A stretch of DNA of 31,367 bases from JAGRMG01 sp047975215. GTDB taxonomy: Bacteria > Pseudomonadota > Alphaproteobacteria > Rhodobacterales > Rhodobacteraceae. Below are positions 6,896-14,369 of this stretch, one piece after another. The notes under the pieces are model-generated. The model saw only the letters and a program-made list of their open reading frames with translations, made no database searches and had not been told where the DNA came from. Location: the NCBI GenBank assembly GCA_047975215.1, contig JBKEDD010000049.1, positions 1 through 31,367 of the forward strand, in the 5' to 3' direction. Each line of letters starts with the position of its first letter. The stretch's first letter is position 1. Both the position numbers and the translations under genes were made by a program.

Positions 6896-8344
6896 ATGCT
6901 TGACCTGCGTCCAGTCGGATATGTGATCGGCCTGCTGGTCGCCATCCTTGGCGCCACGATGGTTCTGCCGATGCTGGCCGATATCGTCGAAGCGCGCGAA
7001 CACTGGCCGGTTTTCCTGGAAAGCGGCGTCATCACCATGCTGACCGGCGGTCTGATCGCGCTGAGCTGTTCCAATGGCGTCAAGGAGGGGTTGACGCTCC
7101 AGCAGACTTTTCTGCTGACTACCGGCGTCTGGGTGGCGCTGCCGGTTTTTGGCGCCATTCCCTTCGTGATGGGCGAAACGCAACTGCGCTTTGTCGATGC
7201 GTTGTTCGAAGCGATGTCGGGGCTGACCACCACGGGTTCGACCGTCATTTCCGGGCTGGACGATCTGCCGCGCGGCATTCTGCTGTGGCGTGGCATCCTG
7301 CAATGGCTGGGCGGAATCGGCATTATCGTCGTGGCCATGGTCTTCCTGCCCGAACTGCGGGTCGGGGGAATGCAGATCTTCAAGTCCGAAGCGTTCGAGA
7401 CGATGGGAAAGATTCTGCCGCGCGCCACCGCGATCGCGGCGCAGATCTCGGTTGTCTATGTGGGGCTGACCATCCTGTGTATCCTTTGCTACGCCGCCGT
7501 CGGTATGGGTGCGTTCGATGCGATCGTGCATGCGTTCACCACGATGTCGACGGGCGGATTTTCCAACTACGATGCCTCTTTCGGCACGTTTTCGGGGCCG
7601 GCCGAATATGTGGCGTCGGTGTTCATGGTCCTGGCGGCTTTGCCCTTCGTGCGTTATGTGCAGATGGTCAACGGGGCCACCGGGCCGATTTTACGCGACA
7701 GCCAGGTGCGGGCGTTTCTGGGTACCATTCTCGTGCTGGTCGTGGTGACGTCGGTGGTTCTGACGAACATCTTTCCGCATCATTGGGAACAGGCGCTGCG
7801 CGAGTCGCTGTTCAACATCACCTCGATCATCACCGGCACCGGTTTCGCCAGCGTGGACTACATGAACTGGGGCGGTTTGCTGATTTCGATGTTCTTCTTC
7901 ATCGGCCTGGTCGGCGGTTGCGCCGGATCCACGTCCTGTTCGGTCAAGATATTTCGCTATCAGCTTCTGTTCGCCTCGATTCGTGTGCAACTCCTGCGGA
8001 TACGTTCGCCCCACGGGGTATTCACGCCACGCTATGACAAACGGCCGGTGGGGCCGGATGTTCTGGGTTCGGTAATGTCGTTCTTCGTATTCTTCATGGT
8101 CTCGCTGGGGTTGTTTTCGGTGGGGCTGGAACTGACCGGGCTGGATTTCATCACCTCGGTCTCAGGTGCCGCCACCGCGCTGGCCAATGTCGGCCCCGGC
8201 CTGGGTGACATGATCGGCCCGGCGGGCAATTTCGCCGGGCTCAACGATGCGGCCAAATGGATGCTGACGGCGGCAATGCTGATCGGTCGCCTGGAGTTGC
8301 TGGCGGTCTACGCGATATTCACCGTGCGGTTCTGGCGGGCCTGA
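6896..8344 (+). CDS. trkH: Trk-type potassium uptake membrane subunit
   Basis: A 482-residue inner-membrane K+ transporter. It has many hydrophobic segments and the four selectivity-filter (P-loop) motifs of the TrkH/KtrB family: SGLTTTGSTVI near residue 110, TTMSTGGFSNYD near 220, ITGTGFASVDY near 312 and LANVGPGLGD near 430. Length is normal for TrkH. TrkH needs the cytosolic NAD-binding ring protein TrkA, which is not in this window. The short upstream gap holds TTGACA at 6859-6864 but no clear -10 box. The start MLDLRPVGYVIG is typical of the family, although no strong ribosome site precedes it. Confidence 0.93.
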   Translation: MLDLRPVGYVIGLLVAILGATMVLPMLADIVEAREHWPVFLESGVITMLTGGLIALSCSNGVKEGLTLQQTFLLTTGVWVALPVFGAIPFVMGETQLRFVDALFEAMSGLTTTGSTVISGLDDLPRGILLWRGILQWLGGIGIIVVAMVFLPELRVGGMQIFKSEAFETMGKILPRATAIAAQISVVYVGLTILCILCYAAVGMGAFDAIVHAFTTMSTGGFSNYDASFGTFSGPAEYVASVFMVLAALPFVRYVQMVNGATGPILRDSQVRAFLGTILVLVVVTSVVLTNIFPHHWEQALRESLFNITSIITGTGFASVDYMNWGGLLISMFFFIGLVGGCAGSTSCSVKIFRYQLLFASIRVQLLRIRSPHGVFTPRYDKRPVGPDVLGSVMSFFVFFMVSLGLFSVGLELTGLDFITSVSGAATALANVGPGLGDMIGPAGNFAGLNDAAKWMLTAAMLIGRLELLAVYAIFTVRFWRA

Positions 8345-8576
8345 GGTGGGCGATGCCGCAGACCGGCGCGCCGCTGGCGGCTGGCGGCGGCAGAAACCCG
8401 CGATCCGGGCCGCCGACAGGTGTTGCGCCCTGATGCTTGCGATCGTCACGGTGCCGTGAGCCGTCGTTAACCTATTTCTCCCTACTTCCTGTCCCGCGTT
8501 CGGGTTTCGCCCGAACCCGCTCAGGCTTGGCCCCCCGAGCGGCAATCCGGCCGGCGTTACAGGGAAGGGAATTTGA
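8345..8576. other. Upstream region of the beta-helix gene
   Basis: No gene is visible in these 232 bases. A perfect hairpin GTTCGGG (8498-8504) with CCCGAAC (8510-8516) and a TTTCG loop lies 60 bases before the next start. A CtrA-like half-site GTTAACC lies at 8466-8472. A GGGAAGGGA ribosome site immediately precedes the ATG at 8577. Confidence 0.4.
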
Positions 8577-10862
8577 ATGAACAAGGCGATCACCGATGGT
8601 TTGCTGCTGATGCCGCCCGCTTTTGCGGGCGGGCTGGATGTCTGGTCGAGTGGCGACGGAACGCCGGGTTCGGACACCTACGAGGGGGCCGCGAACGCCG
8701 CGCTGGTGCCGGCGGATCAGGATTTCGGGGGCTGTCTGGAGTTGCAGAAGACCGCGGCCATCCAGAAGCTGCGCCTGATGGCCGAAACGCCGCTGTTGCC
8801 GGGCTGCTATTTGCAGGTCAAGGCGCGGGTCAAGGCGATCAGTGGCAATCTGCCGTCGGTGCGCATCGCCGGCTGGGCGGGCGGCACGGGGGGCGGGCAT
8901 GTCGGCGGCGTGGTCGAAACCGGCCCCACGACGGCGCTTGGCGCCTATGGCGAGGTGGTCGAGGTCACGGCGATCGTGGGCACCGGTGCGCGCGGCGGCG
9001 TCGACATGGTCTGGGGGCGGCAGGCGCTATACGGTCACTTCGGCCTGGACCTGACGGGTGCCAGCGGCGGCGTTGTGCGAATTGACGATATCGAGATCGT
9101 GGACATCACCAGCGCCTTTCATCGCGACATGCTGAGCCTGGTGGATGTCCGCGATTTCGGCGCTATCGGCGACGGTACCACCGATGACAGCGCGGCGTTC
9201 CTGGCCGCCGACCATGCCGCGAACGGGCGCCGGGTGCTGGTTCCGGCCGGCAGCTATTTTCTGGGCGATACCGTCGCCATGTCGTCCGAACCGGTGTTCG
9301 AGGGCACGGTGGCGATGCCCGACGACAAGATGCTGCTGCTGAGCGCGAAGTTCGATCTGCCGGCCTATGTCGCGGCCTTCGGCAACGAGGAACTGGCGTT
9401 CAGGAAGGCGTTTCAGGCGCTGTTGAACAATGTCGATCACGAATCGCTCGACATGGGCGGGCTGAAGGTGGCGGTGACGGCGCCCATCGACATGCAGGCG
9501 GCGGTTCCCAACAAGGCCGGATATGCGACCCGGCGCGTGATTCGGAACGGCCAGATCGAGGCCACGGGATCGTCGGCCTGGGAGACCGAGGTTGTCACGT
9601 CGCAGGCGAGCTATTCGCCCGCCGCCGCGCAACGTCTTGGCGATGTCGTCAATGTGGCCAATATCCCGGTCGGCGCACTGGTCGAAGGGGCCGGGGTCGG
9701 GCGCGAGATCTACGTCAAGTCGAAGAATGTCGCGGCCGGAGAACTGGTACTGAGCGCGCCGCTTCACGATGCCGCCGGAACCCAGACCTACACGTTCCGC
9801 GACTTCAAGTATCTGCTGGATTTCAGCGGTTTCAGCCAGTTGAGCAAGTTCGCGCTGTCGGATATCGAGTTTCAGTGCAACGGGCTGTGCAGCGGTATCC
9901 GGCTGGCGCCCGCGGGAATCGCCTTTCAGATCCGCGACTGCCATGTCACCCGCCCGAAGGATCGCGGCGTTACCTCGATCGGCAGCGGCTGTCAGGGGAT
10001 GCTGATCGACCGGTGCCAGTTCCTTTCGTCCGAGGAGTCGCTGGACGCCACCGAGCGGGTGTCGATCGGGTTGAACGCCAATGCCAACGACGTCAAGCTG
10101 CGCAACAATCGCGCCACCAAGCTGCGCCATTTCGCGGTACTGGGCGGCAGCAACAGTGTGGTCCTGGGCAATCACTTCTTCCAGGGCGATACCGTGTCGG
10201 GCGGTGTGCGCACCGCTGGTCTGATTATTGCCGGTGCCCATGCCAGCGCCACGGTGACGGGCAACTATATCGACAACTGCTTTATCGAATGGACCAACGA
10301 GCGCGATTCGACGCCGGATTTCGTTACCGGCTATTCCTTCAGCGCGATGAGCATCACCGACAACATCTTCCTGTCCGGCGATGTTGCGCCCTGGTTCAGC
10401 TATATCGTCGTCAAGCCCTATGGCACCGGGCATTTCCTGAACGGGGTCACGGTGTCGGGCAACAAGTTTCGCAGTATCATTGGCGCCATCGACCGCGCCG
10501 AGCGGGTGGACAGCAGCTTTGCCGGGCTCGACATGAGCCGGACGAAGAACCTGTTCTTCGATGGCAACAGCTTTCATTCAGTGACGCATCAGGCGGCCAA
10601 CCCGCTGCGCGTCCGCCACGATCAGGCGACGGCGGCGGCAACCTGGGTCGTCGATCCGCAAGGCGCGCTGCCGTTCGGAGGCGAGGCGCGCGGGGTGGAT
10701 GGAGTGGTTGCGCTGGGCGCGATCCGCAATGCCGCATCGCTCGTCCGTCACAGCATGCCCTATGTGGAATTCCAGAAGGGGCCCCAGAAGGACCGTGTGC
10801 ATCTGTTCTGGGATGAGCCCATGCGCGGCGAGGTCGCAGTGAGCGTGCGGATCGACACCTGA
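8577..10862 (+). CDS. Pectate-lyase-like beta-helix protein, GhsB (GTA head spike)-like
   Basis: A 761-residue protein. After an N-terminal beta-rich region (about 1-190), the block LVDVRDFGAIGDGTTDDSAAF with LVPAGSYFLGD is the signature start of a Pectate_lyase_3/GH28-related right-handed beta-helix, the fold of phage tailspikes. The remainder (about 200-720) has the repeating short beta/turn pattern of such helices, e.g. VTGNYIDNCFIEW, MSITDNIFLSG and VTVSGNKFRS. There is no signal peptide, which argues against secretion by Sec and fits a virion-type protein. From memory it resembles GhsB, the second head-spike protein of Rhodobacter capsulatus gene transfer agent, which binds cell-surface polysaccharide. 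Its usual partner GhsA (DUF2793) is not adjacent. Alternatively it is a prophage remnant or a polysaccharide-active enzyme. Confidence 0.75.
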   Translation: MNKAITDGLLLMPPAFAGGLDVWSSGDGTPGSDTYEGAANAALVPADQDFGGCLELQKTAAIQKLRLMAETPLLPGCYLQVKARVKAISGNLPSVRIAGWAGGTGGGHVGGVVETGPTTALGAYGEVVEVTAIVGTGARGGVDMVWGRQALYGHFGLDLTGASGGVVRIDDIEIVDITSAFHRDMLSLVDVRDFGAIGDGTTDDSAAFLAADHAANGRRVLVPAGSYFLGDTVAMSSEPVFEGTVAMPDDKMLLLSAKFDLPAYVAAFGNEELAFRKAFQALLNNVDHESLDMGGLKVAVTAPIDMQAAVPNKAGYATRRVIRNGQIEATGSSAWETEVVTSQASYSPAAAQRLGDVVNVANIPVGALVEGAGVGREIYVKSKNVAAGELVLSAPLHDAAGTQTYTFRDFKYLLDFSGFSQLSKFALSDIEFQCNGLCSGIRLAPAGIAFQIRDCHVTRPKDRGVTSIGSGCQGMLIDRCQFLSSEESLDATERVSIGLNANANDVKLRNNRATKLRHFAVLGGSNSVVLGNHFFQGDTVSGGVRTAGLIIAGAHASATVTGNYIDNCFIEWTNERDSTPDFVTGYSFSAMSITDNIFLSGDVAPWFSYIVVKPYGTGHFLNGVTVSGNKFRSIIGAIDRAERVDSSFAGLDMSRTKNLFFDGNSFHSVTHQAANPLRVRHDQATAAATWVVDPQGALPFGGEARGVDGVVALGAIRNAASLVRHSMPYVEFQKGPQKDRVHLFWDEPMRGEVAVSVRIDT

Positions 10863-10864
10863 TC

Positions 10865-10939
10865 GCGCGGCCCTGTCCGGCGGCCCGAACAGGGCCGCGC
10901 GGGCGATCCGATGGGCCGCGCCAGCGGGGTGCGGCCCAT
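10865..10939. terminator. Two strong hairpins between convergent genes
   Basis: The first stem is GCGCGGCCCTGT (10865-10876) with ACAGGGCCGCGC (10889-10900). The second is ATGGGCCGC (10911-10919) with GCGGCCCAT (10931-10939). Both lie just after the stop of the beta-helix gene and before the stop of the convergent gene, so they should block read-through in both directions. Neither has a T-tract. Confidence 0.6.
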
Positions 10940-10970
10940 TTGGCGCGTTGCGCGCCCGGGCCGGTTGTCA

Positions 10971-11663
10971 TCAGAACCGCCGCCAGAGCGCGAGCTTCAG
11001 GCCGACACTGTCTTGTGGCGCGGATTTGCGCTCCACGCCGACAAGCCAGGTTGCTATTCCTGCCGTGCCCCGGCCGCGCCCGCCACCGAACAGGATCGCC
11101 GGCGTGACGGTCCAGTACCGGCCCTGGCCCGGAACAAGCGTGGTTTCGATCTGCAACAGCGGGCGCAGCCGCAACCCCGACGACAGACCGGCGGTCAGGT
11201 CGAGCTTGTAGGCCGGGCGTAAAAACCCGTAGCGGCGTTCATAGGCGGCGTCGAGATTAAGCCAGCCCTGATACCCGCGCCCGGCCTGAAAGGCGCGCCC
11301 CAGCGACAGGGTGGCGCGCGTCATCGGGTGCCAGTTCGTCTGCCAGTGATGCGCTCCGGCTGCGATCTCCAGCGCCAGCCGGGTTCGGTCGCTCTGGGCG
11401 ATCAGCGGGAGGCGGGCGAATACCAGTGCGTGCCCGGCGAGGGCGGGCCGTTCGTTCAGGTCGATGCCGATCGTCAGGCGCGGCAGCAATCCGTATTCAC
11501 CATATAGCCCGGTTTCCTGTTCGTGCCCCGCGACGGTGCGGCGCACAATGCCGGAAACCGACAGAAAGGCGCGCCCGTCCTCGCGCAACCAGGCGCCGGG
11601 CATGGCCGGACTTGCCGCCGCCAGGCCGCACAACAACGCCATGACCAGGATACGGTGCATCAT
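10971..11663 (-). CDS. Secreted protein, probable outer-membrane beta-barrel
   Basis: A 230-residue protein of unknown function. It has a clear Sec signal peptide (about residues 1-22, cleavage likely near ASPAMPGAW). The mature part alternates polar and hydrophobic residues, as in beta-strands, and ends in Phe (WRRF), which fits an outer-membrane barrel targeted by BAM. A lipase-like or enzymatic motif is not visible. Two start codons in tandem (11663 and 11660) follow GGAGGG, so either may be used. It converges on the beta-helix gene; a CtrA-like site lies in its upstream region. Confidence 0.7.
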   Translation of the reverse strand: MMHRILVMALLCGLAAASPAMPGAWLREDGRAFLSVSGIVRRTVAGHEQETGLYGEYGLLPRLTIGIDLNERPALAGHALVFARLPLIAQSDRTRLALEIAAGAHHWQTNWHPMTRATLSLGRAFQAGRGYQGWLNLDAAYERRYGFLRPAYKLDLTAGLSSGLRLRPLLQIETTLVPGQGRYWTVTPAILFGGGRGRGTAGIATWLVGVERKSAPQDSVGLKLALWRRF

Positions 11664-11695
11664 GTGCCCTCCGCCGTCAGGATCGGGAGCGTTGG

Positions 11696-11711
11696 TTAAT
11701 CAAACGTTATC
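11696..11711. promoter_or_regulatory. Possible CtrA-binding site
   Basis: TTAA, seven bases, TTATC: one mismatch from the alphaproteobacterial CtrA consensus TTAA-N7-TTAAC. It lies 33 bases upstream of the secreted-protein start and in front of the divergent ABM gene. This is pattern matching only; such sites occur by chance. Confidence 0.25.
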
Positions 11712-11851
11712 CGCGCGGGGATTGGGTGCCCGACTGCCCGGCACCTGGCCGCGAAGGCCATAACTTTCTGTTTTTCGATCCGTTTCGGGTAGGAATCGGT
11801 ATCGAAATCCGCCCAGAATATATTAGTCTGATGCCAGAGAAGGAGAGACAC

Positions 11852-12172
11852 ATGCCAACCATTACCAAGGACAAGAAGGTCCAGACCGTCATCACCACCT
11901 TTGAAACCACGCCCGGCAGATGCCAGGATCTGATGGATGCGCTTGCCGATGCCTACGCCGAGTTCATCTCGAAACAGTCGGGGTTCGTCGGCGCCGGCCT
12001 GCATGTGAACGATGCCCAGACCCGGATCGCCAACTACTCGCAGTGGGAGAAACGCGAGGATTTCCAGGCAATGCTGCGCTCGCCGGAAATGCGCGAACGC
12101 AACCGTCTGATCAACGACCTTTGCAAAAGCTTCGAGCCGGTCATGTACGAGGTGGTTGCGGTCTGCGACTGA
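11852..12172 (+). CDS. Antibiotic biosynthesis monooxygenase (ABM) domain protein
   Basis: A 106-residue single-domain protein with the dimeric alpha/beta (ferredoxin-like) barrel fold of the ABM family. The N-terminal strand VQTVITTFETTPGRCQDLMDALADA, the GFVGAGLHVN strand and IANYSQWEKREDFQAMLRSPEM with its Y-x-x-W block are typical. Members include quinone monooxygenases (YgiN), heme-degrading IsdG and many of unknown substrate, so the reaction cannot be named. ATG 11852 is chosen because AGGAG is seven bases upstream. It is followed by a hairpin (12198-12214) and the stress protein gene. Confidence 0.85.
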   Translation: MPTITKDKKVQTVITTFETTPGRCQDLMDALADAYAEFISKQSGFVGAGLHVNDAQTRIANYSQWEKREDFQAMLRSPEMRERNRLINDLCKSFEPVMYEVVAVCD

Positions 12173-12197
12173 TCCCGGCCGGTACACGACAGGCACC

Positions 12198-12214
12198 GGG
12201 CCGCAACGCGGCCC
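12198..12214 (+). terminator. Hairpin downstream of the ABM gene
   Basis: GGGCCGC and GCGGCCC form a 7-bp stem with an AAC loop, about 25 bases after the ABM stop codon. It probably separates this gene from the FNR-like-box-driven stress gene that follows. No T-tract is present. Confidence 0.4.
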
Positions 12215-12255
12215 CGTGACGGCATGGCGGTCAGGGCCGGCCCGCGCACGAGCAT

Positions 12256-12269
12256 GTGACCTGGATCAA
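12256..12269 (+). promoter_or_regulatory. FNR/FnrL-like box upstream of universal stress gene
   Basis: GTGACCTGGATCAA matches the FnrL consensus TTGAY-N4-RTCAA at every defined position except the first base. Its centre lies about 62 bases upstream of the stress-protein start codon, consistent with oxygen-dependent activation at low oxygen. Confidence 0.6.
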
Positions 12270-12324
12270 TGCCGAATGCGACGGCGCAGTGCAGACTGCG
12301 CACGAAAAACAAGGGAGATACGGA

Positions 12325-12732
12325 ATGTATCACAACATACTCGTCCCGATTTCGTTTGATTCCGAACGCGATGTGACCGGGCCGCTGAAACTGGCGCAAC
12401 TGCTGGGCACGCCCGACGCCAAGGTGACGTTGCTGCATGTGGTCGAACACATTCCCGGCTATGCGATTTCCTACATGCCTGCCGACTACCTGGCCGAGGC
12501 GCGGGGTGCGATCCAGAAGGAACTGGATGAACTGGCCGCCAGGCTGCCCAACGCCAAAGGCGTGGTGATCGAAGGCCATTCCGGCCGTTCGATCCTGGAT
12601 TGGGCCGAGACCAACAAGCCCGACCTGGTGATCATCGCTTCGCATCGGCCGGGAATGCAGGATCTGCTTCTCGGATCGACCGCGACGCAGGTGGTGCGAC
12701 ACGCGCCCTGCGCCGTGCATGTGGTGCGCTGA
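12325..12732 (+). CDS. Universal stress protein, UspA family
   Basis: A 135-residue cytosolic nucleotide-binding protein. The N-terminus YHNILVPISFDSERD is the usual first strand and Asp-containing loop of the Usp fold. The C-terminal ATP-binding signature is seen in ASHRPGMQDLLLGSTATQVV, a variant of G-2x-G-9x-G-(S/T) that matches the UspF/YnaF-like group, and the protein ends in HAPCAVHVVR. ATG 12325 is chosen because AAGGGAG is seven bases upstream. The FNR-like box ahead suggests induction when oxygen is low, as known for several Rhodobacter Usp genes. Confidence 0.92.
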   Translation: MYHNILVPISFDSERDVTGPLKLAQLLGTPDAKVTLLHVVEHIPGYAISYMPADYLAEARGAIQKELDELAARLPNAKGVVIEGHSGRSILDWAETNKPDLVIIASHRPGMQDLLLGSTATQVVRHAPCAVHVVR

Positions 12733-12761
12733 GGCGTCAGCGTTCGCGGGGGCCTGCCACC

Positions 12762-12784
12762 GGCCGGCGGCGTGATCGCCGGCC
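12762..12784. terminator. Terminator between convergent usp and secreted-protein genes
   Basis: GGCCGGCG and CGCCGGCC form a perfect 8-bp stem with a 7-base loop, followed by TTTC. It lies between the two stop codons and may act on both transcripts. Confidence 0.55.
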
Positions 12785-12802
12785 TTTCAGGGATGTTGCG
12801 AA

Positions 12803-13381
12803 TCAGGCAAATCGGACAGCCGTTCGCGCCGGGCCGCCGGGCCAAAGCAGAAGCGAGCGCAACAGAACCTTGTTGGAATGCACTGCCTCGGCGATGCGGG
12901 CGAAGTGCACGTTGCCCTGTTCGGCCGAACGAAGGAGCACGGTTTCGGCTTCGTCCAGCGCCTGGGTGAATTCCCTTTTCGCCTGCGCCAGCGCCGCCGG
13001 CTTGATCGGTGTGAGGGTCTGGAGGTTGCGCGGTGCCTGCGGAGCGGACGGGTCGGCGTTGCGCTCCACGATCCGGTCCAGCGCCGCCACCACCCCGTCA
13101 AGTGCCGCCTGCGCCTCGCGATAGGCTGGCTGTCCGTTCAACTGACGCGAGGCCAGCGTGTAGGTCTTGCGATAGCAATCGTAGCGATAGACCGCCGACA
13201 GCTTGCGGCAGCTTGCCATGTCGCGTTTGAGCGTGCGGGTAACGGCGCGCGTGGTGATACCGGACAGCCCGGCAGAGACGCCTTCGCCCGCACTGCCGCC
13301 ATAGCCGCCCCAGTCCGCGGACGCCGGAACAGACAGAACAGCGATCAGGCCGAAAACGATTAGAAACAAACGAAAAATCAT
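12803..13381 (-). CDS. Secreted protein of unknown function
   Basis: A 192-residue protein with a Sec signal peptide (about residues 1-21: FRLFLIVFGLIAVLSVPASA) followed by a Gly-rich stretch. The mature part is mostly helical, with two Cys in the SCRKLSAVYRYDCYRK block (about residues 55-68) that could pair. No family is recognised. The ATG at 13381 is chosen since it begins the signal peptide and has GAGG six bases upstream; the longer open frame beyond it is non-coding. The ribosome site lies in a short hairpin, which may matter for its translation. It is convergent with the stress gene. Confidence 0.7.
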   Translation of the reverse strand: MIFRLFLIVFGLIAVLSVPASADWGGYGGSAGEGVSAGLSGITTRAVTRTLKRDMASCRKLSAVYRYDCYRKTYTLASRQLNGQPAYREAQAALDGVVAALDRIVERNADPSAPQAPRNLQTLTPIKPAALAQAKREFTQALDEAETVLLRSAEQGNVHFARIAEAVHSNKVLLRSLLLWPGGPARTAVRFA

Positions 13382-13400
13382 CGCAACCTCGCAAGTTGCG
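13382..13400 (-). promoter_or_regulatory. Hairpin covering the ribosome site of the 192-residue secreted protein
   Basis: On the minus strand CGCAAC pairs with GTTGCG around a 7-base loop, and the GAGG ribosome site sits at the loop/stem border directly before the start codon. The structure could limit initiation; it may also be coincidental. Confidence 0.3.
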
Positions 13401-13535
13401 ACTATCCTAACATGCCCCGTGCTGTCCTGAAACCCGCATCGCCGTGCCGGGTTGGAATGGGCGGTTCCCCCTTGTTTCCGTGGCGGCAAAGGGCAGGATG
13501 GGTGTCGGCATCGCCAAAGCCCCGAAGGAGGAAAC

Positions 13536-14351
13536 ATGACCGATCTGCCCATCGTCGGCGCGCAGCTCAGCGTGCTGGACCTTGACCGCCACCGCGACTG
13601 GCTGTTCGAGAAGGATCGCGACCTGGAACTGCCCGAATTCTGCATGGCCGACATTCTGCGTAGCCCCGAACCCTTCATCGAGATGGCCAAGGCCCGGCTT
13701 GACGGCTGGGACGGTCGGCTTGGCATTCACGGGCCGTTCGAGGGTTTTGAACTGAACGTGAAGGACCGCGAGATTCGCGCCGTGGTTCAGGTGCGGCTGG
13801 ATCAGGCGCTGGCGGTCTGCGAAGGGCTGGGCGCGACCCAGATGGTCATTCATTCCCCCTATGACGGCTGGGACCGCGCCAACCTGGACAACGCGCCGAA
13901 GGACCGCGAACGCTCCATCGCGGCGATTCTGGAAACGCTTGAGCCGGCGATCGCGCGGGCCGAGGATGCGGGTGTCGAAATGGTGCTGGAGAACATCAGG
14001 GATACCGACCCGGCCGCGCGCCGCGCGGTGGTCGAGGCCGCTGACAGCCCGGCGCTGCGGCTATCGGTGGATACCGGGCATGCACACTGGGCGCACTGCG
14101 CCGGTGGTGCGGTGCCTGCCGACCGGTTCATCCGCGATGCCGGTGCATTGCTGGGCCATGTGCATTTGCAGGATACCGACGGCTATGCCGACCGGCACTG
14201 GCCGCCGGGGTGCGGCAACATCCCGTGGCATGGCGTGTTCGAGGCGCTCGGCGCGACCAGATCGCGCCCGCGCCTGATTGTCGAGATCAACGAATTCGAC
14301 CGCGTCGAGGAAAGCGTTGCGCATCTCGCGCGGCTGGGCCTGGCCTGCTGA
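13536..14351 (+). CDS. Sugar phosphate isomerase/epimerase family (TIM barrel)
   Basis: A 271-residue member of the AP-endonuclease-family-2/xylose-isomerase-like TIM barrel group. Metal-site blocks are seen in order: LGIHGPFEGFEL near residue 65, MVIHSPYDGWDR near 105, VEMVLENIRDTDP near 150, LRLSVDTGHAHWAH near 175, LLGHVHLQDTDGYADRHWPPGCGNIPW near 210-235 and LIVEINEF near 250. These Glu, His and Asp positions bind divalent metals in the family. The substrate is probably a sugar or inositol derivative, but cannot be deduced. ATG 13536 has AAGGAGG five bases upstream. It converges on the indolepyruvate oxidoreductase gene with only 18 bases between stop codons. Confidence 0.85.
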   Translation: MTDLPIVGAQLSVLDLDRHRDWLFEKDRDLELPEFCMADILRSPEPFIEMAKARLDGWDGRLGIHGPFEGFELNVKDREIRAVVQVRLDQALAVCEGLGATQMVIHSPYDGWDRANLDNAPKDRERSIAAILETLEPAIARAEDAGVEMVLENIRDTDPAARRAVVEAADSPALRLSVDTGHAHWAHCAGGAVPADRFIRDAGALLGHVHLQDTDGYADRHWPPGCGNIPWHGVFEALGATRSRPRLIVEINEFDRVEESVAHLARLGLAC

Positions 14352-14369
14352 GAAAACGCGCCGCCCGCA

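Noticed and set aside
5653..7428. 591-codon open frame on the minus strand
   Set aside because: It runs antisense across both folE2 and trkH, which have clear family motifs; its own product has none.
9027..10577. 516-codon open frame on the minus strand
   Set aside because: It is antisense to the beta-helix gene, with no recognisable domain and shadow-like composition.
11693..11704. TTGGTTAATCAA as an FNR box
   Set aside because: The half-sites are two bases too close for the 14-base FNR consensus.
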